64,000 bases of DNA from Prorocentrum cordatum (taxonomy: Eukaryota > Sar > Dinophyceae > Prorocentrales > Prorocentraceae). The translations under genes were made by a program, and so were the position numbers. Numbering within the stretch: position 1 is the first letter of the stretch; the number at the start of each line of letters is the position of its first letter. Under the pieces are notes generated by a model. It was not told the DNA's origin. It worked only from the letters and a program-made list of their open reading frames with translations, and ran no database searches. Where the stretch lies: assembly GCA_963575745.1 (NCBI GenBank), contig CAUYUJ010021693.1, positions 320,768 through 384,767 of the forward strand. Direction: 5' to 3'. Below are positions 21,441-30,309 of this stretch, piece after piece.

Positions 21441-22575
21441 ATATTCGATGCTCGCGCGCGGCTGGCTCTCTCGCTCCCCTGTCCGCTGCAATCCATGTGG
21501 GATGTCGGCGTTCGGGGAGCTCCGGTACCTTGAACTCCAGGCTGGGGGGGGAAGTCTCGTGGGCTGGGGTGGCTTGTGGTTCGCTCGGCAAGGGTCGTTC
21601 GGGCCGGCCGTCTGCTCGAACGCCCGTTGGAGACTGCGGCGAGAGCTGCGGGGCGCTCCGACCCCCTTCTTCCGACCTTGCTTCCAAGCCCTGGTCGGTG
21701 TAGTCGTCTGCTCGCGTCGGGAGGTTGCCACCTCCAGTAGCGCCCTCTGGGTGGTCTCTGGAGGGAGGGTTGTCGCCACTGTCCCGCTGTAGATCGTTGG
21801 GCCTCTGTCCTTGTCCCACACCACTGGTGGCCTGGTCCGGCGGGGGGGGCCTATGCGTTGGTACCTGTTGGGCGACGGGAGGGGGGGTTGGCGGTGGCTG
21901 TGGGACGGGGGGGTCCCGGGGCTGCGGGGCGCGGTTGGCGGCGCTCTGATCCGCCGCTGGTGGCCTGCTCGGATTCCGGTTGCGTCTGACCCGCGCCTGC
22001 TCGCCATGCGCCGGGCTCGTCCCACTGTTGTTTGGGGGGTCGGCTTGTTGGCCCCGGGATGCCCTCCGCTGTCTGGGGGCTCTCCCCGGGTCGTGGCGAC
22101 GTCTGTCTTCCTGTGCTGCGCTCCGTAGCCTTCCGTCTAGGGCCTCCAGCCTCTCGGCAGTGCCTGGGGCGAGCACGTGCGCGGTGGAGCCGTCGATCTC
22201 GGCGCCCCTGCTTCCGGGCACCTCCAACCACGGGCGGTGTGCCGCGTAATTAGGTGGGGTCGGGCTCGGGAGAGAGCCAGTGTGAAAGGAAGCTGCCTGG
22301 TGACCTCGTCCTTTATACCTAGCTCATTGATGAGCTGGAACACGTGGTCTCTGTCCAGATTGCACGGATCAGCCAGCTGGAGGATCCACATGGCAGCAAA
22401 GAGGTCCCAGTTGTATCTCAAGAGTATCCCTGCCTTCCTCCTGTCTTCGCTGCTCCAGCACGAGCCTGGTCTGCATGCTCCTGGCCATGTCGTGGATGCA
22501 CTGCTCTCCTACACAGGCTAGGAACCTCCCGAGCATGCCCTGCGCGCACAGCACGGCATCACTTTCCGCCCTCAC
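21439..22575 (-). pseudogene. LINE-like copy A: Pro-rich acidic linker before the methyltransferase
   Basis: The frame 22137-22421 has a helical, non-repetitive stretch (AMWILQLADPCNLDRDHVFQLINELGIKDEV). The frame 21439-22227 is rich in Pro, Arg, Asp and Gln (PPVPQPPPTPPPVAQQ), typical of a flexible linker, and ends SLEFKVPELPERRHPTWI. The segment 22369-22575 carries MLGRFLACVGEQCIHDMARSM. No named domain is visible. These pieces overlap in different frames, so at least two frameshifts are implied. Confidence 0.55.
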
Positions 22576-23600
22576 GAGAGCAGCCCTGGGCCTAGAGCTT
22601 GCCAGGCTCCTGCGTGTGAGTACCTCTGCGAGGTGGGAAACGTTCCTCTGTTGGCAGCTCTCAGGTCAGCTTCGGCGGGCAGCGCGATCGTGACCCACGC
22701 GGGGTTCGAGGTGCACAGGTGCCCCCTTTCTCCGCTGGTGGTGATGCGTGCCGCCCCTCCTGCGGCGATCGCCGCCGTGAGGTGTTCCCCGGGGTGGGGG
22801 ATGGTGGTGTAGTCCCGGAGGCCCTCGCTACTCTCCGTGGGTCTGCGGCGCGCGGTCGCCCTCCGTCCGTCTATGGCTGTGTCCACGTACCGTAGCAATT
22901 CCTCTGGGATCGCGGGGGGGGGGCCCTTGTGCTAGCCGGTATATCCCTACCCCCTGCCCCCGTGGGAAGCGGCCAGGCTCTTGTGTGCAACCTCGCCCCA
23001 GATGAGCATATCGTGGCTGACAACATTCGCAGAGTGGCGCGCTGAGGAATCCACGGGTCCGGACGCAGTTGCCTGGCTCGGGGGGGGGGGGGGCGATTGG
23101 CGTACCTCGTCGGTCGAAGGCTGTGACCCCGAGTATTTGCGGCTGGACAGCTCTCCTGGGGGCTTGCCGAAATTCCTCCTGGGCGAGAGCTTCGATGTGC
23201 TCCCACTGCTCGCTTGGGGCCCCTCCGTCTCGTCTTGTCTGCTCTCTCGAGGGGGTGGCCGGGAAAATCCGGATGACCTGCGGGCCAACTGTTATGCAGC
23301 TGGTCCCGCAGAAGGCGGCTGCCATGGTGACGGCAGTGTTCAATCTGATCCTCACCTGCGCCATGTGCCTGCGGTCACCTTTGCCGGGAAACCATGCGTG
23401 CACAGTGTGTATCTGCTCCACCGCCCCCGTGCCCACCGCGGCCTCTATGGCATCGATCGCGTCTTGGTGCCTGGATTGTCCGAGGTCTGCTAGTTCCCAT
23501 CGGAGGTGGAAGCCGTCTTCGGGGTCGGCCAGCCTGGCGAATGATGGGCCGCCGCCCCAGCTGCCTTCCAGGAATCCAGGAACATCCTCCGGGGACTGAG
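22572..23600 (-). pseudogene. LINE-like copy A: uncharacterised segment
   Basis: Coding-like segments: DGFHLRWELADLGQSRHQDAI (about 23440-23520), TVHAWFPGKGDRRHMAQVRI and EQWEHIEALAQEEFRQAPRR (about 23140-23230), then GEVAHKSLAASHGG, and LRYVDTAIDGRR with ITTSGERGHLCTSNPAW (22572-22898). The composition is that of a folded protein and frames are broken near 23090 at a run of 14 Gs on the plus strand. No family recognised; it sits where LINE ORF1 products would be expected. Confidence 0.5.
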
Positions 23601-24749
23601 GGCGGGGGAGTTGCGTCCGCTCCCGAAGATCCTGGGGAGCTCCTCCCTGAGGTGTCTCAATATAGGGGCTGCGATCCTTTCCGGGGCCTTCAGGAGGAGC
23701 AAACCTCCCCCGTTCAGGCCGACCCTGTATCCGAATGCTGCTGCTGCGCCCGAGGCGACGGAGTGAGCAAGGCATGTGGCGGTGCCCAGGATGGGGATGC
23801 GCACCGAGTCCCATGTTTCTTTGGTTCTCCACGTACACCCGCTGATGTGTGTGACCAGGGCGGTCTGCGCAGCGACTTGCAGCTCTTCTAGGGGCTGGTC
23901 GTCGGGCACCTGCATGCCTGTGGGCATGGCGGGTCGACACCGCACGACGTGGTGGAAGAGTGGCTCAAGTCCCTCCTTAAAGAGGGTCTCGTCCCTTGGG
24001 AAGGGTATTGTGGTGGTGGTGGCCCATTCCGCGTCTACTGCTACATGCCCGTCCCCCTCGAGCGCCCGTTGCCACCTAGTTATATTGGCCACAATGGCGT
24101 CGTCGCGGGGCTCCGGCGCGAGTATGTGCAATGCACCACTTGTATCGGCGCTGGTGTTTCCCCAGTGGACAACGATGGATGTCGGGATATGTGTTCTCTG
24201 GGGGGTGTCTGTCACGTGGAACTGCGCCGCTGCCAACTGTCTAAGGGGGGGGGTCATCCTTCCCGTTCGCACGGGATTCCCTATAGGCACCAAATGCGTG
24301 ATCAGGCTTGCTGCTCGATGCCCCCACCGCGCGTTGGCTATGGCAGTTAGTTCAATAGGGTCAGGGCCTCCTGGGGTCGGGACCCCTTGGGCGGTTAAGG
24401 CGAGAATCCTGCAAGAGCCACCCTCCGAGACCGCCGCTGCCAGTGCGGCTTGCATTTGGGGTGCGCTTGCATCGGCGACCAGCGCGGTGGGGATCGTGCG
24501 CTGGCCTTCATCTGCCTCGGCTTTGGCACGGAACAGCTCCTTGATCTGCTCATGCGCGCTTGGACTGGCCATCGCAAAGATGGTACCCGTGCCATCCGCG
24601 TCTCTGATGCCGATGAGGGATTCCCGTGCAACCACCAATTCGGCCCCGACTTCCCTGACTGTGGCGCCATGAGCAGCGGGGCTGGGCAGGAGGGGGGGGC
24701 CCCGCGCTCGTCCTCTGCCGGTGGGAACCTGGCTAGCAGGGTGGCCCAT
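23490..24749 (-). CDS. LINE-like copy A: uncharacterised segment of about 400 residues
   Basis: The longest clean frame of the first part. It carries VVARESLIGIRDADGTGTIFAM, EQIKELFRAKAEADEGQR, HIPTSIVVHWGNTSADTSGA, VANITRWQRALEGDGHVAVDAE and LGTATCLAHSVASGAAAAFGY. It looks like a folded alpha/beta domain, but I do not recognise it. Upstream it is reached by a frameshift from the RING-bearing frame near 24700, and downstream it passes into the next frame near 23600. It might be an RNA-binding or Gag-like domain by position only. Confidence 0.55.
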   Translation of the reverse strand: MGHPASQVPTGRGRARGPPLLPSPAAHGATVREVGAELVVARESLIGIRDADGTGTIFAMASPSAHEQIKELFRAKAEADEGQRTIPTALVADASAPQMQAALAAAVSEGGSCRILALTAQGVPTPGGPDPIELTAIANARWGHRAASLITHLVPIGNPVRTGRMTPPLRQLAAAQFHVTDTPQRTHIPTSIVVHWGNTSADTSGALHILAPEPRDDAIVANITRWQRALEGDGHVAVDAEWATTTTIPFPRDETLFKEGLEPLFHHVVRCRPAMPTGMQVPDDQPLEELQVAAQTALVTHISGCTWRTKETWDSVRIPILGTATCLAHSVASGAAAAFGYRVGLNGGGLLLLKAPERIAAPILRHLREELPRIFGSGRNSPALSPRRMFLDSWKAAGAAAHHSPGWPTPKTASTSDGN

Positions 24750-25686
24750 CTGGCATACGTAATCAGCGGAATAGAGCGCATTCCTTCCTGTCTGGAGGGG
24801 GGGGGGGGGATAGCACTCCCTCCTCTTCTGCCATCGCTATCCTGCGTGGGGGGGCGGGCTGTGCCATCCTGATCCGCTTCCATTTCTGCTGGCTGCGTGT
24901 GTGTGTGTGTGTGTGTGGGGGGGGGGGGGGGGCTGCGCGCTGTGATCTGGTCGTGGATCCTCGACATCTCACGCACTGTGATGTATGTGTTCGGTCTCCT
25001 TATGGAGACCAGGTCAGCCATCGGGCAGCCCAGGTCACTGGCTAGGGCGCGCGCCGCGGAGGCAAGTTCCCGGCACGTGATGGGGGGCCTGATCGGTGCC
25101 AAAAGCCCGCCCCTGAGCTGGAGAATCCTGGGAGGTTCAAGGGAGGGCGGAGCCCCGGGGAGAAGGGCTGAGACGCTGCCTCTGTCGTTGGCCCTGCAGC
25201 GGGGGCAGCGAGCTGGCATTGAGCTGCCTCCTTCCCTGCCGACTTCTGGCTGGCTTTGCCTCCAGCGCTCCAGTGTTTGTGGAACCTGTGTCCGCAGAGA
25301 ATGGGAACTTCCACCGCCCTGTCGAAATCCCCCGTGCAGATGGCGCACGTCTGCGGCTCCTCACCCGCGTCCCATCCGGGCGTGGGCTCCGGCTCGCCTG
25401 CTCTGAGGACCCTTTCTGCGTCCCCAGGTGGGTCCGCCCCGTTGGAGATCGAGGTGCTCAGGCTTTCTATGAGGAGGCGGGTTGTCGAGACCGCTTCTTC
25501 CTCGGTTAGGCAAGCCCTGAGGCCGATGCTCCGCAGGAGGAGACGTATTTGGTTGTTTCCGAATGGCGCGTAGGCATCGGGGGCCTGCTCCCCCCTTTCG
25601 CGCAGTGCGCTTCTGATGTCGCTAGGCGTGTGTCTCCCTGCCAGTTGCAGCCATCTGGTGAGGACTTCGCATGGCCCGGTGTCCAT
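24395..25686 (-). pseudogene. LINE-like copy A: RING-like zinc finger segment
   Basis: A frame from 25686 (MDTGPCEVLTRWLQLAG) leads to QTCAICTGDFDRAVEVPILCGHRFHKH (about 25270-25350). After a short frameshift it continues as LERW..., then ARCPRCRANDRG (about 25180-25210). Together these give C-x2-C, C-x-H-x2-H and C-x2-C, the spacing of a RING-H2 finger; one of the middle cysteines falls at the frameshift. RING domains usually act in ubiquitin transfer. A role here is inference only. The segment then runs through SIRRPNTYITVREM and a low-complexity stretch encoded by a GT repeat and a long G-run. Confidence 0.65.
24896..24933 (+). repeat. GT dinucleotide repeat followed by G-run
   Basis: About ten GT units followed directly by about 16 Gs. 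In the minus-strand sense they encode alternating His-Thr and a Pro run within the copy A first part. This is a likely site of slippage and of length difference between copies. Confidence 0.9.
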
Positions 25687-25739
25687 GCCTCGTACCTATA
25701 GCACCGGCCCCGGCCGCAGGAGGGGGATATAGTGTGGTG

Positions 25740-26891
25740 CTAGACATAGCCAGATGGCTCTGGATATCCAGCTCCCAAGTTCGAGGTGCGCTCTGGTCTT
25801 CCTCGGGAGGCCTTCCGCTACGAGTTGCGCGTCTGCGCCGCCGAAGGAGCTGAGGTCGATGCTTTGCTGCCTGGCTCTTCCAGCAGTTTCGTCATCTCTT
25901 TGCGTGGCGCCCAGGGATCTGATAAGGGCGTCTAGTGCATCGCTTCTGTGGTCTGCCTGAACCGGGGGCCTGCTTCCGATGTTGGGGCCTTTGCCGAGTT
26001 ATCTGTCTGATATCTGCGTGCCAAGGGGTCGTGGTGCCCTGTGCGCCTCCCTCCAAGGCGGAGGGGGCGCGGCGGCCTCCAGCTCTTCCGGCGCTTCCGT
26101 TGCTGTTTCGTGCGCTCGTCCTCGCGATTCTTGCCTGCGCTCCTCTTTCTACGGCATTCCGGTCCCCGGTCAGTATTCCTTCCTGGACGTGCCCGAAGGG
26201 GTCAAGCCAGCTCACGGTGCGTTCCTGGAGCTCAGGGTGGATGTAACCTCCTAGGAGGGGGGCCTCAACTTCTCTTCCCATTAGTTGTGAGATGGTTGTT
26301 GCTTCCCCCGCGAGGCGCTGGTGAGCTTCCTGCAGGGTAGAGATGCCCACTAAGCCCCATCGTCGGGCTGCGTGTGTCACTGTGGGTAGATATTCCAGCA
26401 GCCTCGAAGACGCCTCTTAGGGCGTCCCTTCCCCCTTCTGTGACTGATTCCCAGATGAAGGGTACCAGTATCGTGCTCCAGGTCATGTTGGTTGGTATGC
26501 TGTCGTCCGCTACCTGCGTGCGGATAGCCGTGATTTCCTGCAGCAGGCGGCGGGCGCTGCTCCACCTCTCCGGGGAAGGTTGAGCGCCCCTGCTCGATGG
26601 CCGCTCCTCGACGGTGCGGTTGTCGGAACCTTCGTTCCTCACTGGTTGCTGGTTGGCTCCGCTGGGAACAGGGGTGCCTCTTCCGTGGAGCGTGGTGCGG
26701 AGCGTGATTGCGAGGCGCGTCGCAGCTCCACAGGGGCTATACGGGGCGAGGTGGTCCGCGATGAATCTCCCTTCCCTTCTTGCGGTGGCGATGAGGGCCG
26801 CGCAGGCTAACTCCGTTGCCTCCGCATCCACGCCCTGCGCCCCGGGGGGGCGATCGTCGGTTGCTACGACGCCGAGCGCCTGGTCTAGCAA
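25740..26891 (-). pseudogene. LINE-like copy A: uncharacterised segment with conserved helical composition
   Basis: Frame 26265-26891 carries DAEATELACAALIATARREGRFIADHLAPY and RRLLQEITAIRTQVADDSIPTNMTWS. Frame 25892-26380 takes over near 26370 with RRWGLVGISTLQEAHQRLAGEA and WLDPFGHVQEGILTGDRNA. A third frame (25740-25930) reads DALDALIRSLGATQRDDETAG and LELGSWISRAIWLCLAPH before a stop ahead of 25686. No family is recognised. Confidence 0.5.
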
Positions 26892-26957
26892 ATTTCCTCA
26901 TATTTCATGTCGGAGCCAGCGTGGGGATGCTGTTGAGGCTCAGCTGGGATCTCGTCC

Positions 26958-28473
26958 TTAACGTAACGACCCCCTGGAGGGGCCATCCCTGATGCGGTCG
27001 CGTATTTGTGACGCGGCCTCTAGGGCCCATCCTTGTGTGGCGCTGCAGAGCTTGGCGAGAGCGCCCACCGCTGCTCTGAGCGTCGGTTCGCCCCCCAGGC
27101 TCGGGGCATCCCTGTCTGCCGCTGGGTGCCAGGATTCGCTCGGGTTGTCCGTCATGTGGCGCCATGCTGCAAGGAGCTCGGAAATGAGCCAGGTTGGAGT
27201 ATAACTGGTAGTCTCCGGTAGGTGGTCTGGGGAGATAAGGTGGCTGGTAATGGGGGCATATCGCGCTCCTACCCTGACCAGCTGGCACGCGAGCTGTGTG
27301 CCCAGAGTGTCGAGGGGGGCGCCCTGGCGCTTCCACACCGTCGGAGTAGAATCCGCCCACCGCTAGGCACCATGGCGTGGCAAGCCTGCGGCAGACGACG
27401 CACGCGGGGCCTTGGGGGTCCCGAGCGAGCCAGCAGCCGCATGATTCGCATCTGGTGGTTGGGTGGAAGAAGTCTCCGAACTTGACCATGTGGGACGCGT
27501 TGTCTAGGGGCCAGGGTCCCTCTGGTGCGTCGTTGCCCTCGAGCATCGCCCCTGGGATCCCTCGGGATCGCGGCCCTGCGCATGGCGTGGCCGGAGTCGC
27601 CCAGCCGTCTGGTCCTGCGCCGTGCTGCCCTGTGGACAAGACGAGGTGCTGTCCTGTGGACATGGCGCAAACATCCCACTGCCTTCTGTTTACCGCCCAG
27701 CCCCTGACTTCTCCGAGGTCCGGGACGGGAGCTCTGTCCCGACGGTGCTCGTGGATAAGGTAGCGGCATATCTTGAACTTGTGTTCACGGTCAGCTTCAG
27801 CGTCTCTCGCGTCGGGGGCTACGTCGGGCCGTTCACTTGAAAGTCCTAGTAAGGAGGCCGGGAAGAGGCCGTCGGACGGGCACCTTACCCCGATGTCCGC
27901 GCACAGGGAGGCGAAGCGAAGGGAGTCATATTCCGAGTGGGCCGCGTACAGCTCTGTTTCGGTAGGGTCTTCGCAGTCCAGCCTCTCCGCCTCGATGGCG
28001 GGGTCCGTGGTCAGGCTTGAGTAGCGAGAGGCTAACGCTTGGACCGGGTCTGGGCCCATGCACCCAAGCCTCGCCTCGTAGTCGGATCCTGTGATGGACC
28101 ATGCGAGCCAGGACAGGTCGAGCTGGGCCAGCGCTGGGCCGCCGGCGCAGCACCGGCGGGAGGTACCTTGCCCCAGCTGGGCCCTCCGACTCGGAGCAGC
28201 CCTGAGAGGGCTTGGGGCGTCCACGACCAGGCGAGGTTCAGCGCGGACTCCGGGGTGCCAGGGGGAGGGCGGAGCCAGCAGAAGCTTATTAGGTACCCGA
28301 GACCCTGCTTCATCGTTTGGCTGCGCACCGTTTGCCTGCGAAGGTCTCCCCATGGGCCTACCTGAGGTTCGCGGTGCGCCACGAGGGCAGCAAGGGTGCC
28401 CCCCCTCTTGGCGCCCCTCGGGTCGGCGACCCTTGGGGCCAGGGAGGGCGCGTCCGCGTCGCGGCCCCCGCAT
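26958..28473 (-). pseudogene. LINE-like copy A: zinc-ribbon-like segment
   Basis: The frame 27340-28473 carries an acidic stretch (AIEAERLDCEDPTETELYAAH), then FGDFFHPTTRCESCGCW and CVVCRRLATPWC. The Cys pairs at 27434-27450 (C-E-S-C) and 27391-27405 (C-V-V-C) are fifteen residues apart and could bind zinc. A frameshift near 27340 moves to 26958-27338, which reads LGTQLACQLVRVGARYAPI and TLRAAVGALAKLCSATQGW. A short in-frame duplication gives STGQHLVL-STGQHG. The N-terminal 100 residues are Arg/Pro-rich. Confidence 0.55.
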
Positions 28474-28887
28474 CGTCGTGGATGGCCCTGGAGCCTGCTG
28501 GCCCCTGGGCCGCCGCGGTAGCTGGGAGAGCCCGGCCTCGCTGGCGGGCGCCCCCCGTCCGAGCTCCGATGGCGGTGCCCCCCGTGCTCAGGGTCGTCCG
28601 TTTGATCCCCTCAGCTGCGCTGGCTTGAGCCTGGCGGCGGAGGTGAGCGTAGGCCGGGAGAGGGGTGATCGGTCGACCTCGGGCGGCGAAGTCTGATCTG
28701 TCCTCGATCGCACTGTCGGGTGTACTTCCACAGGTCTCACGGGCCTCAAGGAGCCACTCCCAATCGACTTCATCCCACGGCTGTTGCGGGCCATCTGTCT
28801 CGTTTGGGTGGAGAGGAAGTCCTGGTCCTCGCTGGGCACGCGCGTCTCGTCAGCACCTGCCAATGGGGGAGGGGAATCGGGGGCGAG

Positions 28888-28920
28888 TCAGGGGGGGGGG
28901 GGGGGGGGCAGGGCAGGGGA

Positions 28921-28961
<41 letters not shown>

Positions 28962-30309
28962 CGGACAGTGATTCCCCTAAGGCGATGCGTCCCTGATCCA
29001 GTGTGCTCCTGAGGTGCGCGCTCTCGCAGGACTCGAGGCCCCTCGGAGCGTCCGCGGCTGGCGCGTGCATGCGCTGATCCTGAGTTGCGTCGTGAATGGG
29101 GGTGCAGCTAACCGCCGCAAGAGTCACTATGCGTCGGTGGCTGCCTCCGTCTACACCACCAACTTGCACCTCAGGGGAGCAAAAAGCTGCCACTTGGCTC
29201 GCTCTTCCGTTGACATTGGGGGTGCAGCTAACCGCCGCAGGAGTCACTGTAGGTTGGTGGTCGCATCCGTCTCCGTCGCCAGCTTGCACCTCAGGGATGC
29301 CGCTGGCTGCAATTGGGCTTACTCTTCCGTTGTCATTGGGGGCGCAGCTAAACGCCGCAAGAGTCACTATTTGATGATGGTTGCTTCCGCCTCCGCCGCC
29401 AGCTTGCGCCTCGAGGGTGCAGCCCGCCCCTGTCTGAGAAGGTACCTGCGCCTGCTCTCTGGGGGGGTGGGCGACGTGCTCTGCTGCTGCGTGTTGCTGC
29501 GTCTCTTCCAGGTACTCCTTGGAGCTCACCTCATCCGCTGCCTCTCGGGGCCCGCTTGGGCGGTCCTCGTCGGCCCCGGGGGATTGGACGGCCACTTCTG
29601 CCGGCGGCAAGGAGTCTCGTGCGGCCCCGAGGCGGGGAGAGGAGGGAGGCGTGGCGGGGGCGGGGATCGAGGCGGGGTCTGGGGTGGGGGTGTGCGGGGG
29701 GGGGGGGGAGACAGGACGCCCCCGAGCCGGAGTATCCGAGGGGCACCGCATCAGGGTTGGCTCAGGATGGCTAGGCACCTCTGCGGCGCCCCGGGTGCGG
29801 TCTCCTGATCTGTCCCGATGGGAGGGGGGGGGCTGCTGTCTGCGGGGGGTCTGAACCTGATTGACGCCTGGGGGGTGCTCGACCACGGCCAGTGACTGGG
29901 CTCCCGCGCCCTGCACTGAGTGGTCTGCATCCCCCTCGATGCGAACAGATCGGTGGATCTCCCCGCGTTCCATGGCCCCGCCTGGGGGGGGCCGTGGGCG
30001 ACAGCTGAGGCCCGCGCTGCCTGTCTGCGCTGGCGGCGAGGCTGCGGCAGGCCGTCGCGCCCAGGGGGGGCGGAGGGGGGCCAACCGCGGCCCGCGGCGC
30101 AGCATACGGGCGCCCCCTTGAGCGGTGGGAGACTGCCCCAGAGGGAGCAGGCCCACCAGACGGCTTGAGCCGGAGGCTACGGACCTGGCGGGGTTACGCG
30201 AAGAGTCTAGAATTCCGCGCAGATTTCCTAGATCTGACAGGACCCCCTGGCGGAACGAGCCAGGGGGTAGGGTCCAGCGCAGATTCAAAAGATCTGCGCG
30301 GACCTCCAA
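28888..30309 (-). CDS. LINE-like copy A: Pro-rich first part of the element
   Basis: A 473-residue frame rich in Pro, Ala, Arg and Gly. The first ATG is at 30309-30307, shortly downstream of two hairpins. It has no recognised domain. It contains three in-frame 40-residue repeats at about 29077-29430 (see that entry) and ends in poly-Pro encoded by very long C-runs. The frame may be open because of composition; the in-frame 120-bp repeat without stops is the best argument that it is translated. It could be 5' leader sequence instead. Confidence 0.4.
28890..28962 (+). repeat. Long G-runs
   Basis: Two runs of Gs, about 18 (28891-28908) and, after a short interruption, about 37 (28925-28961). 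They encode Pro in the minus-strand sense or end its frame. Such runs are expected to vary in length and to be error-prone in assembly. Confidence 0.95.
29077..29430 (-). repeat. 120-bp tandem repeat, three units, each with the copy A hairpin motif
   Basis: The motif GCAGCTAACCGCCGC or a close variant starts at 29104, 29224 and 29344, exactly 120 bp apart. The rest of each unit also matches: GAGTCACT after the motif, a GCTTCCGTCT/GCATCCGTCT stretch, the (C/A)AGCTTGC(A/G)CCTC phrase, and TCTTCCGTT. In the minus sense each unit is 40 residues, with VTLAAVSCTP as the core. The exact multiple of three keeps the frame. Confidence 0.85.
30243..30299. promoter_or_regulatory. Two perfect hairpins at the 5' end of copy A
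   Basis: Hairpin 1: CCCCCTGGC (30243-30251) pairs with GCCAGGGGG (30259-30267), leaving a seven-base loop. Hairpin 2: GCGCAGAT (30277-30284) pairs with ATCTGCGC (30292-30299), also with a seven-base loop. GCGCAGATTTCCTAGATCTG just before them (about 30213-30232) is an imperfect relative of hairpin 2. They lie just at or upstream of the first ATG of copy A in the minus sense, where a 5' leader or internal promoter would be. Confidence 0.6.

Noticed and set aside
29014-29808. Plus-strand frame of 264 residues with repeated GGAANRRK
   Set aside because: It is the antisense reading of the 120-bp tandem repeat and hairpin motif; the repeat keeps it open on both strands.
5282-30121. Many plus-strand open frames of 100-330 residues opposite the LINE-like copy A
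   Set aside because: They are antisense shadows of high-GC coding sequence; conserved motifs are all on the minus strand.
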